A DNA stretch of 64,000 nt, taken from NCBI GenBank assembly GCA_023014335.1, contig JAECYW010000013.1:992001-1056000 (forward strand), read 5' to 3'. A program made the position numbers and the translations under genes. This document shows positions 23,764 to 36,100 of this stretch, piece by piece. Source of the DNA: Galerina marginata (lineage: Eukaryota > Basidiomycota > Agaricomycetes > Agaricales > Galerinaceae). The notes under the pieces are model-generated. The model made no database searches. It was not told the origin of the DNA and saw only the letters and a list, made by a program, of their open reading frames with translations. The stretch's first letter is position 1; every line of letters starts with the position of its first letter.

Positions 23764-23890
23764 AGGATAAAATATTGGCTCTTTGTTGCTTGACCTACAT
23801 AAAACAGATGTCGTTGCATAATTTACTCACTTCGTCAATATCAGTCGTTCTACATACCTGGTATACTCGAGTACAGCATTGGTATACCTA

Positions 23891-25793
23891 TCAGATCACT
23901 ATAACGGACCGATTTCCAGACCGATCGACACTCCCCGACTTCGAAAGGATCTTCCTCTGTTTTCCGCGACTTAGGTATGGACTATCGTCCTCGTTTCGAA
24001 TATAGTAAGCCCAGTCGGCAGTTTCGTCCTTCTCCGTTTGTGAATACCCGTTGCCAAGGAATGCGAATCGATTGCCGGCGTACTTGAACTCCCAGTCATC
24101 ATATCGCGGTTCGGCAATGGCTTCAAGGTAGTGCATTGTGCTTCCCGGCCAGAGTGCTGTCACCTTACCAGTGATACTGTTACTCTTGTACCAGGAGCGA
24201 CATTCCTGGTCCCATACTGTCCCCTTCATGAACTCGTCCTTGAAGGCAATAAAGTCCTCGATGGCTTCCATCTTTGGAAAGAAGCTGTGTATATTTTCTG
24301 TCTGCCAGCGATCCATCATTTTCAGCATGTAGTCTGCTTGAGCCTCTGTATAAAGGAGCATTAACAAGCGTGCGATGTGCCTTAGCCCTAGGCTTACCCA
24401 TCGAGATGAGGACTGGTCCATTTCCGATTGGGCTGTTGGGTCCGATGAACATAAAATAATTTGGGAAACCATGGGCCGCCATTCCTAGGTAAGATTTCGA
24501 TTCTTCAGCCCAGGCTTCGCTGAGACTGATACCGGCTGAGCCGATAATGGGGAATCGTGGTCTGTACGACGTGTTAAAGCCGGTTGCGCAGATTAAGACG
24601 TCGACCGGATACTCTTGGCCGTCGTTGCAGAGGCAGCCATTTTCTGTGATCTTCTGAATTCCTCCAAAAACAACGTTGACTTTCTCCGATCCAAGGGTTT
24701 CCAGATAGTTGACGCCAGGCGTAATTCTTCTGCACCCAACGGCCCATTTAGGAATGACGAGCTTTTCTAGAGCCTCGTTTTGAAGCTTATCTTTCATCAT
24801 CGCAACCATGCCTTCGAAAGTCGCCTTTTGCACTTCCGAATCGGCGATGAACATGGAAAATATAGAGTTAAGCGAACTCTCCATTTCCTTTCGGTATTGC
24901 AAGAGGGCATCAGGATCGGTTTCGAAGACGCGGCGTTCTTCCTCGGAATAGACATGTTGCTCAACTCCTTGAACAGGAGAAACCCAGGTTGGCTCGCGAA
25001 TGAAATTTGTTATTTTTCGTGCTTTGGAATGAACTGCAGGCAACACTTGTATGGCCGAAGATCTGTGACATTTAAACAATTTGAAGGCTAAGATGAAGCG
25101 GGTCACTGACCCATTGCCAATTAACCCAATGTGCTTCCCCTCGAGTTCTACCGAGGTGTCCCATCTGGCGGTATGGAGAAGTTTGCCTTTGTAGGTTTCA
25201 AGACCAGGGATGTCTGGCCACCTCCATGCATTCAAGACGCCGGCTGCATTGACTAGTATATCGCAAGTGTCATGGATGACGGACCCGTCCACTAGATTGA
25301 TAACATCGACCTCCCAACGACCTTTTTCGGCGTTCCAAGTGGCCTTCGACACCTGATGTCTGAGCTTACAATACTTTTTGAGGTCATACTTCTGGGAGAA
25401 CTGCTCGAAGTACTGATGTATTTCATCGGAACCTGCGTATACGGAAGACCAGGTGGTATTGGGTTCGAAGCTCCAAGTATAAACGTGAGCGGCTACATCA
25501 CAGGCACACCTGATTTCCGTCATTTAAGCTCGCAATGACAAGAAATTCAACTCATAGGTGACTCACCCAGGATATTTATTCTCATGCCAAGTTCCCGAGA
25601 TAGCTTCGTTCTTTTCATAAAGAACGAGCTCAAAGTTCTCGAATGAGCGCTGCAGTTTGTATGCTAAGAGGAGGCCGGAAGCCCCTGCCCCTATGCATAT
25701 AACCTTCATTTGTCGTTCTTCATGAATCGGCTTGTTGGCTCTGGGGTTCGAACTAGGGGCAGAAGTTCCAGGCGGAGAGTTCCCGTTCGCCAT
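23891..25793 (-). CDS. Baeyer-Villiger-type flavin monooxygenase, copy 1
   Basis: Four exons (25793-25567, 25509-25111, 25062-24398, 24345-23891) give 581 residues. GAGASG at residues 35-40 is the FAD-binding Rossmann motif. YPGCACDVAAHVY is the usual cap after it. TYKGKLLHTARWD is a variant of the Baeyer-Villiger fingerprint (FxGxxxHxxxW), and GLIGNGSSAIQVLP, formed across a splice, is the NADPH-binding Rossmann motif. LICATGFNTSYRP is the late ATG motif. The enzyme should insert one oxygen into a ketone or aldehyde using NADPH, FAD and O2; the substrate is unknown. All four exon lengths match those of the copy at 26747 apart from exon 1 (227 against 230 nt), which marks a tandem duplication. 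Confidence 0.88.
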
Positions 25794-26746
25794 CGTGAAT
25801 TAAGGTTTTGAAAGAGGGTAGCCAACATCGGCTTGCAGAATTTAAGAGAAACGGGACGTGGTTATCTATCAGCATTTCCACAAAAAGTCAATGGTGTGAA
25901 CAAATCAACTGTGCTCGTGAAAAAGGACGGGCATTAGAATGGTCCGTAGACAAACAGGATACCTTTATGGCCGGGTGATCAAGCACACCTCTAATACCGA
26001 ATGACTTCTTCGGTGCGAAGCCAGATCCTAGCGTGGAGCCAGTCATGACGGAGGCCGGATGCTGGGGTCGATATAGGTATGACTGACACCCGTCTTGAAG
26101 GTAGGCTTGATCAAATCGCCTCGCCGAACGTGAAGTGGGCGATCTTGGTACGAGATTAGTCTTGAAGGAGCTATACGTTGCCACTGAAAATGGGACGAAG
26201 AGACCTATAAGTGTATAATTATAAGTTCGAATCTGGAGTGAGAACGGGTCAGGCTCATCTGCACGGCTGAGTTGGATACGCTCAACTTCCACAGCTTCCC
26301 AACCGTTAACTGGGCTGTACTCACTTTCTCACAGATCCGACGGCTCTCACTTTATTTCAGTGGGAGACCACTTCAGACTCTTCCAGCAGTCACGCATGGC
26401 CGCCATCGAGAAAGAGACACCAGACGAAGTTGTCAGCAGACGCAGTCTAGTCGCGAATCTTGAAGCGGAATCAAGATTTGGACGCTTTGGTTCCGGTAAG
26501 TATGGACATAGAGAATCAAAGATATGGACATGGGTGATTGGTGGGAAGTAGGAACAAGTAGATTTCGCCATTGAATTTTGCGCAACCCAATGTGGCGGCA
26601 ATTACGGGCCGGAAAAGGATTTTTGCATTTCGTAAAATTCGTGAAGTAATAAGTACATCCTTGTATTGAAGGCATAAAATAGGACTAGTATATATTTAAG
26701 TCGTGAATGTGAACCATTCAAGGGACTCGGAGCTCACTCAGAAATT
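25794..26746. other. Intergenic between the two monooxygenase genes
   Basis: It holds the promoter of copy 1. One plus-strand open stretch (26396-26495) starts with ATG and ends at a GTAAGT donor, like a lone first exon, but no partner exon follows. No other feature is seen. Confidence 0.45.
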
Positions 26747-28659
26747 CTAAACAACCTTTGCGATACCCGTGTCGAGTGCCTCAGTCATTCCCGATTTTGT
26801 CATAACCTTTCTTCGCTTGGTTCGGCCAAGGTACGGGCTATCGTCATGATCGCGAATGTAGTAAGCCCAATCGGCATTGCTGTCCATCTCCGTTTGCGAA
26901 TAACCATTGCCTAGGAAGGCGAAGCGGTTACCCATATACTTGAAGTCCCAGTCATCGTAACGTGGCTCAGCGATGGCCTCCAGATAATGCAAAGTGCTTC
27001 CGGTCCAGAGGACCGTTACTTTCCCAGTGTCGCTGTTGTTCTTGTACCACGATCGGCATTTCTGGTCCCAGACTGTTCCCTTCATGAACTTGTCCCTGTG
27101 TTCGACGAAATCTTTAACCGCCTCGAGCTTGGGTTGGATGTGATGGATGTTTTCCGTTTGCCAGCGGTCCATAAGCTTCAGCATGTAGTCAGCTTGAGCC
27201 TCTGACGTATAGAAATCGTTAGAAATCATCCCGTATCATTAACTCGAGCGAGACTCACCGAGGGCGGCTAAAACTGGCCCATTTCCGACGGGGCTGTTTG
27301 GTCCACCGATCATGAAGTAGTTTGGGAATCCGTGGGTGGCGATTCCAAAATACGACTGAGCTTCTTCAGCCCACTCTTCGGCGAGAACCTTGCCACCCAG
27401 CCCAATAATAGGGAACCGGGGCCGGTAGGATGTATCGAAGCCAGTAGCACAAATCAAGATATCGACAGGGTGTTCAACACCATCCTCACCAACGCAGCCT
27501 TTCTCCGTGATCTTTTTTATTTCGCCGTAGACCACCTCGACCTTTTCCGAACCAAGGGTCTCAAGGTAACCCACTCCCGGAGTGATTCTTCGACATCCGA
27601 CGCCCCAACCAGGAATAACGAGTTTCTCTAGCGCCTCGTTCCTGAGCTTGTCTTTCATCATCATCGTCATCCCTGAGAAGGTCGCTTTCTGTGCTTCGGA
27701 ATCCGCGTAGAACAAGGGCCATAGCGCGCTGAATCCCGCTTCCAGTTCCTTTCGGTACTTCAAGTGAGCCTTAGGGTCCGTTTCAAATACACGGCGTTCT
27801 TCGTCTGAATATATATGTTGCTCTTGTGGTTGGACGGGCGAAACCCAGGTAGGCGAGCGGATAAAAGTCGTCACTTTGCTTACTTTTGGAGCGATTGCTG
27901 GCAAAACCTGAATTGCTGACGATCTGGGAAATTTTTATTTTTATTTCACGAGTAGATCATGAAGGCGATAAAAAAAGACTTACCCATTACCAACCAAACC
28001 AACGTGTTTTCCCTCGAGCACTATGTCTGTATCCCAATTTGCAGTGTGAAGAAGAGTGCCCTTATAGTCCTTCAATCCCTCGATATCCGGCCATCTCCAC
28101 GAGTTCAGGAGTCCAGCTGCGTTGACGAGCATGTCGCCAGTATCGTGTATGACAGTCCCATTTACCAAGTTTGTGACTTCCACCTCCCAAACACCCTTTT
28201 CGGCGTTCCATGCGGCTTTTGAGACCCGATGGCTAAATTTGCAGTATTTCTCCAGGTCATATTTTTCGGCGAAATTTTTGAAGTAGTGGTAAATTTCTTG
28301 GGCACCGGCGTATACTGATGACCAGCTCTTGTTAGGTTCGAAACTCCACGTGTAAGTGTGAGCGGCTACGTCGCAAGCACAACTACATACGAGATGAGTA
28401 TGATATTTCGTTTTAATGTCAAGACCTACCCAGGATATTTGTTTTCATACCAAGTACCACCGATATCGTCGTTCTTTTCATAACAGGTAAGTTCAAAATT
28501 CTCGAAGGATCGCTGCAGCTTGTACGCCAGCAACAACCCAGAAGCTCCTGCACCGATGCATATGACTTTCAAATGTCTTTCATGGTGAATTGGTTTGTTG
28601 AGACGGGAATTATCCACAGCAGGGGGAGAGGGCACAAGTGGGGCGCTGCCGTTAGCCAT
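26747..28659 (-). CDS. Baeyer-Villiger-type flavin monooxygenase, copy 2
   Basis: Four exons (28659-28430, 28382-27984, 27923-27259, 27201-26747), with the same phases as the copy at 23891. GAGASG lies at residues 36-41, followed by YKGTLLHTANWD, GLVGNGSSAIQVLP, LICATGFDTSYRP and a near-identical C-terminal block (EAQADYMLKLMDRWQTENIH). The protein is about 582 residues. Both copies lie on the same strand about 950 bp apart. Divergence is greatest in the N-terminal 25 residues and in a few surface segments, so both look functional and may differ in substrate range. No terpene cyclase, PKS or P450 lies in the window, so a classic biosynthetic cluster is not supported. Confidence 0.88.
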
Positions 28660-29650
28660 GGTTCAGATCAAAGTAGACAAGAGACGAGAAACGGGAAAGA
28701 ATGGGAATTGGCATCGGCTCCATATATATGAGCATAAACCTCGATAGCCAGACCGCAGGTAATGTATGTATCGGAAAAGGGGTTGTTGTAATCCTGTCAG
28801 CACCGGGTTCGGCGACCAACACCGAGTGTGTCTTGGGAACACCGGGTTGATCAGCAAGCTTTCCGGCCACCAACGAGACTCTAGGATTCAGTGTTTTTAG
28901 ACTTTGATACTCCATAAGTTAAGTCAACGCCAACCAGCCCCTTATTCTTGTACGCCTGAAGGCATCCGTGTCATATCACACGTTTTGGTAAGAAAGGCAG
29001 ACTTCTGGCCGAATCTTCGATGCTTTCTTGGGATGACGAAGAGCAACCAGAACCCGCCAGATATGTCATTTAAGCCCACAGGCAGTTGAACGAATTTGTC
29101 TGAAGCCAACTCCTAGTTGGGGACTACAGGCGCAGGTTGGAGCTGGAGGGTGATGTTTAATTTTTGTGGAATTGACCTGGTGTCGAAGGACCAAGGTGGA
29201 TTTCCCAGCATCTCATCCTATGGAGTCCTTTATCGAGTTCTGCAGTAAATATCGAGACTTGCGCAAGTCAATACAATGTCGGGGCCAGATGGTTCTGGAA
29301 GAGATATGAAAACTTGTCCATTACAGGTAAAGCCGTTAGCCCCGGAAGCGAGAAAAAATGTTACCGCATTTTCCTGTCAACGCTGTCAGTGCTGTTAATG
29401 TTTCATACCGTAACTGACTGGTAGATACTCAGGACTTTAGCAACAGATTACAGATACTGCTATCCGCAACAACTTGAATCCACATGGAGCGGCCACGAGG
29501 GAATCCGTGAGTGGCTACATGAGCTACCGTCCCATCCGCGCTACCGGTCCAAATCCCTAATGACTTTCAGCGGTTGAGATCAGAAGAAGTCCTGCTGGAA
29601 TGTCGATCTTGCTGTTGTTTGAGCTCGGGTTAATGACGTTTTAACTTCAA
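28660..29650. other. Intergenic, promoter of monooxygenase copy 2
   Basis: No gene or repeat could be supported in this stretch. Confidence 0.5.
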
Positions 29651-29962
29651 TTACCAAGGATCCGGATGTGAGAGCGATTTCGACCCCGATTGAGTCTCAG
29701 CTCGAATATTAGACAGTCTGGGGCCGGGGCAGCCCAGGTTATCATTCTTCTCTGTTATGGCCTCTAGAGTCTTGCCTCCACTGTCAGGAAACCTCTTGAA
29801 CTCAGTAATCTCAAGATTTAAATTTGGTCTTTTATTACAAAATTCGCAAGATTTTGATGACTCTGGACACGCTGCCATACCGCACATTTGGTGGGGATAA
29901 ACCAAACTATTTGTATCATACATGCCGCACCCACACTTATGCCTCAAAGTGAACATTGGCAT
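29651..29962 (-). CDS. Small Cys-rich hypothetical protein (doubtful)
   Basis: An uninterrupted ATG frame of 103 codons. Its N-terminal half has a dense Cys/His pattern: HKCGCG, a lone Cys before GMAAC, then SCEFCNKR. The pattern C-x-C ... C-x4-C-x6-C-x2-C could bind zinc. No signal peptide or known domain is recognised. It lies alone between the monooxygenase pair and the broken BTB copy. It could be a real orphan gene, one exon of a larger gene, or chance. Confidence 0.3.
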   Translation of the reverse strand: MPMFTLRHKCGCGMYDTNSLVYPHQMCGMAACPESSKSCEFCNKRPNLNLEITEFKRFPDSGGKTLEAITEKNDNLGCPGPRLSNIRAETQSGSKSLSHPDPW

Positions 29963-30164
29963 TGGCTCACCGGATCGACATGATTCTCAGGATGACGAGA
30001 CGCAAGTCATTGCCTGCCCGTGTTTTGGGCGCTAATTTGCTGATCTGTCCATCTCGCGGGAAAAGTTCAGCCACTTCACCACAGCTTGTCAGACTGAAAG
30101 CCGATAACATCTAAAACCGAGACTTCAGCACCCGTCCAACAGGGCCAGTCAGATTTTCATGCCG

Positions 30165-30575
30165 CTGAATACCCTTTCAATGACGAAGAACCTGGGGTTG
30201 CTGATTTTGTTCTCTTCACATCTGACGGAATCATATTCTACGTCAACAAATGTCCTTTCTGTCGCATCATCCTTTTCAGGGCAATGTTTTCTCTTCCAAC
30301 CCCGCAAGTGGAATAGGTGTTTACAGAGAAGTGGTCGTTCATACCGTTGCAGGACGAAAGCAAAGATCTTTTTCTTTCGTTTCATGGTGCGACCCCACGA
30401 GTCACACCATCGTCGGCCCATCGATGTCGTTAAATCTGCTCTCAAACTTGCTGACAAATACGGCATAGAGTCCATTAATAAACGTGTGGGGAACGCGATG
30501 GAGCCGCTTGAAGGGCTAAGCCAAGAAGAATGTATCATGGTTTACAGCCCTCGCTAAGTTAGCAACCAGACGATC
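30165..30575 (+). pseudogene. Degenerate BTB gene, N-terminal half
   Basis: Pieces in different frames align in order with the BTB gene at 31625. PFNDEEPGVADFVLFTSDG with IIFYVN matches its BTB start and then hits a stop. After a frame change, an SWCDP block matches the same words in copy 3. After another, ALKLADKYGIESINKRV and SQEECIMVY match its LADKYGMIGVIKR and KEECVRVYA. At least two frame breaks and a stop separate them, so no single product is possible. It sits about 1 kb upstream of the intact copy in the same orientation, as expected for a decayed tandem duplicate. Confidence 0.65.
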
Positions 30576-31624
30576 CCTAGGGTAAATATAATTACTCGAG
30601 TACATGCTTCTAGGACGCCGAGGAACCTCGTCATATCTCAGCCACATCCCTCCAAAACCTCTAAAATTACCACATTACTTGCAGCGATGCTGGAATGGGC
30701 GCTCCACCTTAAAACTCTGCGAGCGCTATCAAGCGTGGTGGCTGGGAATCCAACCCTTTCGTAGAGCTTGTACACTTTGTTCGAGCGTTGATGCCAGGTG
30801 GTTCGACGAATAATACGGGCCTGGAGCTGGTCAGAAAAAGGATTCTCATGCGCCGAAGGGGACCATGACCCTAGATTTACAGCTCTTTTTCTCAACCTTG
30901 AACAGCATGTCCAATGCTCCAATTGCAGGCTTCACCATCAGATTTTACTGTCATTGAGGAGTCTGCATCCTGAAAGATCAATAAGGCTACAGCAAAAGTC
31001 CGGCGCTATAGTGTGCTTGTCGTAAGTCAGTAACTAACTATTTGATGGAAACAGGTTCTCATCAAAATATAGAGATCTTAATTTCAAAATACTGGGTTAG
31101 AGACCACAATGCAGACTGCCAATCTACATTGCGGTCGAATGTGAACTTCCCAAGAAAATTACAAAGTCCAGGTTGTTACAGTGAAACCGAGCTCCAAGCC
31201 AGGGGAAGTCCAGGGGTCATGGAAGTACGTATCGCAGTCATTTTGGTGATTAAGCCACTGGCGTGTGGAATTTTGGTCAATGCAGTGGAGGTGGGCTTTT
31301 CCTTATGGTTGAGAACCTGATCACGACTAGATGAAGATGAAGATGTTGTCGGGTTCTCAAAAGCAAGATCTTAATCCGGCCCGACCTTTCCGTCGATGAC
31401 GATTCATTTAAGCGCCCAATTCACTTCAAGAGTGTGCCCTATACACCCAGAAGCAGCCGGAATGAATACACTTTATACATACGTGTCTGGCTTCGAAGAA
31501 AGGAATGCAAAGAAGAGGAATGAGCCAATCCACCCAATTGTCTTCCAGTTCGGGACACTGCATGGGAAAACAGAGATGGCGGCGTCGCGGTTGTGGCACG
31601 GGGTTGACTTTGCATCACACTACC
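30576..31624. other. Region between broken and intact BTB copies
   Basis: Short plus-strand open pieces continue here but I could not align them with the C-terminal half of the BTB genes. They may be further remnants. The right end must hold the promoter of the intact copy. Confidence 0.4.
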
Positions 31625-32667
31625 ATGTCCTCCCAGGAACAACTCACCGATGCTAACACTTCGACACATACCATTGCTAGCCAACCTTTTGACGATCCAG
31701 ACGGTGATGTAGTCCTGCGCACCACTGACAACGTTCACTTTATCAGCTACAAAGTCCTCCTGTCCTTGGCGTCACTGTTTTTCAAAGACATGTTCACCCA
31801 TGCCAATGGTGCAGATCCATCTCAAGAAACATACGACGGCCGTTCTTGTATCGCGGTCCAAGACGATAGTGATGGTCTGTACCAATTGTTATCGTGGTGC
31901 GATCCTCGAGGACGTCCATCAAAAACGCTAAAGGATTTTGGTGCGTCCTTGGTGTTGGCCGACAAATACGGCATGATCGGGGTGATCAAACGGATCGAAG
32001 ACGAACTGGTGGCTTCGGAAGCTCTGATCAAGGAGGAATGCGTTCGGGTCTACGCGATTGCAAGACAATTTCACTTCGATAATCTCGCTAAGGTCGCCGC
32101 GAGGGCTTCGTTGTCAGTTAACATGGAAACCTTCCCTCATGTGGAGGAATTCGGCCAAATCACCGGCACTGCGGTTTATAATCTTTATACCTACTATTTT
32201 CAATGCAGACGTGCCGCGCAGAAGGTTGTCAACCTCTCAGAATGGGATACCCGGAGTGATGCCACTTCATTCAGAAAGCAGGTCATAGCACTGGATATGG
32301 ACACATCGACCACGACTTTACCCTGTTGCCAAGTTCGCAGCAAGCGCGTGCGCGGTGGCTTTGTGACAGCACCGACTGAATGGAGGACTTGGTGGCAGGA
32401 GTTCATGGTCGGACTTGGAGATAAGATGTTGTCTCAACCTGTTGGATCAATAATGCTGGATCCTTTCCTGAAGGACGTCGCGTTGCGGAAGATGTCTTCG
32501 TGTGATAGCTGCAGGCACCTCACAATAAACTTCGTCGGATTCCTTACAACCTTACCCAAAGAAATCGAGAAAGCCATCAACAAGGTACAACAGTTTGCTA
32601 GAAACCACGTCTTTTATTCGAAGTTTTCACTAATACTTCGACCTAGATTCCGTTGAAGTTAGATTGA
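31625..32667 (+). CDS. BTB/POZ domain protein, copy 3
   Basis: Two exons (31625-32584, 32647-32667) give 326 residues. The BTB segment (GDVVLRTTDNVHFISYKVL to the SWCDPRGRPS block) is followed by LADKYGMIGVIKRIEDEL, an EECVRVYAIARQF helix and a WW pair (TWWQEFMVGLG). The late Cys pair C293-x2-C296 is kept but the SGPRG of copies 1 and 2 is lost. The last exon codes IPLKLD. It is clearly more distant than copies 1 and 2 are from each other. The ATG at 31625 directly precedes the aligned region; an earlier in-frame ATG at 31520 (or non-ATG extension) is less likely. The role is unknown. Confidence 0.75.
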
Positions 32668-33114
32668 ATTGTAAGAGGAGAGAGCTGCGTGTTTGTGTTT
32701 AAGGGATGATGATAGTTAAATAAGAGCCGGGTCTTGATGGAAGATACTCGAAAATACGCGATAATCAGCAAATGTACATGGACTTCAAACTGACCTCGGA
32801 CCTCAGCCTCAGTGGATAGGGGAAATTTGAGGCAATTGAATTTTAAGGCTCAGGGGAATTTGGACACTAAATATGTATATGGATATTGACCATTTATACA
32901 AGACAGAAACCGAAACTTGGAATTGCCTAGACTGGTGACGTATAGCCTGTCCTCAACGGTCCAGCTGGCTCTGGCAAGGCTCTCAAAAGGCTCTGGAGGA
33001 GGTTTTGAGAATGAGGGAGCCAATCGCGTTTATGCTAAACGCGATCACGTGCCTTACGCGTTTTTGAACTCATTTCAGTGGCATTTGCTTTGCTCAACTA
33101 TTGGACGAACCAAG
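32668..33114. other. Promoter region of the spindle pole gene
   Basis: A short intergenic stretch between two plus-strand genes. No other feature is seen. Confidence 0.5.
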
Positions 33115-36100
33115 ATGGCGACAATGCTGGAGACTCCATCTCGCATCTGGAGACGGATAGAAGCCATTGAAGACGCTGATATGCCCTCACTTCCTTCTCT
33201 TCCACCATTCGATAACTCCGCAGAGGCAGAAGAGATATCGAACGAGGCTAGTCTACATGAAAATGACGACCAATTCGAGGACGAATTTGAGAGCACGTCG
33301 TCTCCGTTGCACTCAACACCAGCCTCCACCCAGCATACATTAACGTCGGCGATCCGTGGCCAATCCAGTACATCGAGCACGGCGCGTTTTGCACACTCTA
33401 TCGCCTCGCGATCGAACAAATCGGCCGCCAACATGACTTCATCACGCGGTATGTCGAGTCGGCGCAGCCAGCACGACAGTTTCGAGGTTCCATCGCTACC
33501 ACGCATCGCACAAATTCCTGGGACACCGGGTTACCGACACGAGACCGAAGACGACGAGGATGAGGAGACTAGATCAAGTGTACCTGACGTATATCTTCCT
33601 CCAGAGGAAGATGAAGAGGGCGACCGTGACTTCTCGTTGACAGACGCCCTCCAGTCCGTTAGCCGGTCAAGTTCACCGCCATTTCCACCTCAAGCTAGTC
33701 GAGAAGCGACGCCAAAGAAGAATTACGACTATTCAGTTAGCCTTAAGTCGGAGCCTAAGGTATCCATTTACCACGCAATTCTATAATTATAGCTAACGCA
33801 GGCATCCAGGCATCTCCATTTGAGAAATATCGGAATGTCGCTCTTCGTAGAACGAACCCACGAGCCCGCACGCCATCTCTTTCCAGGGCGTCATCGTCTT
33901 CAACTTCCTCACCCGCACACTCTACTCCCCAGAGCAATCGATCTTTTGCGCTACCCCGCTCACACACCGGATCTCCAGTGTTGGCTACCGCCACACCCCT
34001 GCCTCGCTCAACCACCGCCTCACCTGCTGTAGTTGTGCGACAGCCGGACGACGAAGACGAATCCATCGAGGCGCCTGACTTCAGTAACGATACACATGAA
34101 CATGGAGCTCGCTCGATGGACATCACCGACGTACACGTCTCACCGCCTCGAGTTGATGGTGAGAGCACCGATGACCACTCAGAGGAATCAGAAAATCGGG
34201 ACGAAAGCCAACAGGATCGTGACGCATTCAACGAAGGCTCTCAAGAAGACAGAGAACCTACATTCTCATCTGAGGAAGACGCTACACCGTATGCCTTCAA
34301 CAACAAAGCACCACCACCACCAAACGCCAGTACATACACATCCCCTTCTCAGTCCGTAGCCTTCACCCCTACTCCTGCCTTTCCTCGTCCAAGGGCCCGA
34401 TTCAACCTTCCAGCTCCTCCAAGCGATCTTCAAACTACCCCCGCCTCCAGGGTTAACGAGGAACAAGATGACGACCAACAACATGAAACCGCCGATGACC
34501 TCCTTACACCACACACCCGACGTCGCTCGTTCCTGCTCTCCGTTATCAACTCTACGACGCGTCCACGAATGAAATTCCCGACTCCTCACCCCAAGAGGTT
34601 TGGTACACCCTCTCCAGGCGAAGAGGTAGAGTCCACACCTGTCCCAAGCAGCAGTGGGTCCTCTGGGACGAACCTACAGTCGGCTTTTGCAGGGGTTACC
34701 CCCAGACCGCGGATCGCTGTTGCCAGGCGCATGTCGCATCCCCTCTCCCAGGCAGTCACAGCGCCCCCCGGCGCATCAGGCTCAGGACCGTCGCCTGTCG
34801 CCCCTGCCACCGGTCATGCAGCATGGGGCACCCCTGCCCAATCGTCGCCGTATGACGGCGTTGGTGATCGCGCGTCCTTCATCTCAACGGCGTCCTCGCA
34901 CGACTTGACGACCCATCATAGGGTCAACACATCCTTTGACCCCGCGATGGGCTTCGGCTCTGGTGCACCTGGCCACGGTGTCGGCAGGTTCAACGCGGGG
35001 AAGCTGAACACATACCTGCACGGCCTGAACCGGCGGTTACAAGAGGAGAATGAGCTTTTGATGGAACGCCTACGGAAGCTCGATGAAGAGAAGAAGAGCG
35101 AGCCGTCAACGACTGGGGCTGTTGCTGCTGAGTCGAGCCGGAGATTTAGTGTTGTGGGTCGTAGGGCCAGTGGCGTGGGTACAGCGTTGGGTAATGTTCA
35201 AGAGGATATGGCGGAAGGATGGCTGGAGGAGAAAGCGGAGTTGGAGGACGAGGTGGAGGCATTTAAGATTGAAGTGACGAATTGCATGGCTGAGAAGGCA
35301 GAGGTGGAGCAGGCCCTGGACCGGGAGAAGGAGGAGCGGCACAGGGATAAAGAGAGGTTCGACGGCCGTATGAGCGAGGTCGAGAAGGGTGTTACGGTTA
35401 TCATCGGGGACCTGGAGCAGAAGGTGGCAGCGGCGGAGAAGCAGGCCAAGCTCACGGAAGACGAGGCCGCGCATCGTGTTAAGGAGATGGAGAAGGCCGT
35501 CTCCGAGTTTCAGGCAGAGCGGGATGTGGCGATGGAGCGTGCTGAAAAGGCGGAGAGGGTGCTGGAGAGCGGCAAGGAGCTCGGCGGCGCGTTGAAGGAG
35601 GCCAACGATCGTGTCGGGCAGGTTATGGGCGACCTGCGGAATGCGAATGCGCAGATCAAGGAGCTGGAGGAAGAGGTCATGCGTTCCGATGCGCGTATCG
35701 ACGAGCTGGAAAAGGATTTGAAGGAGGACAAGGAGATTATTGCGGGTCTGGAGGACGAGCTCGCGTCGAGGTCCGATGCGCTTGCTGCTTCCCGGGCCGA
35801 AATGAAGCAGCTCGAAGGTACGCTGCGCCAGCTGGACGAGGAGCTCAGGTCGACCAAAGCCTACGTGGACGAGCTGGAAGAAGGCGCGGGTGAGGCCGTC
35901 GAGCGGATCGACCAGCTGCAAGAGGAACTCGCCTCTGCTCAAGAGGCGATCAAAGTGATGTCAGCAGCTGAAACTCAGGCCAGTCATGATCTGAAGACGC
36001 TCCGGAATGAGGCGACGAAGGCGCAGGAGACGGCGCGGCAGATGGAGGAGGCGCTGGAGGAGGCGGAGGAGAAGATGATGCACGACGAAGAGGCGCTCTC

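Noticed and set aside
35106..35942. 278-codon minus-strand frame inside the spindle pole gene
   Set aside because: Antisense of the coiled coil (Leu-rich mirror of Glu/Lys heptads); no independent support.
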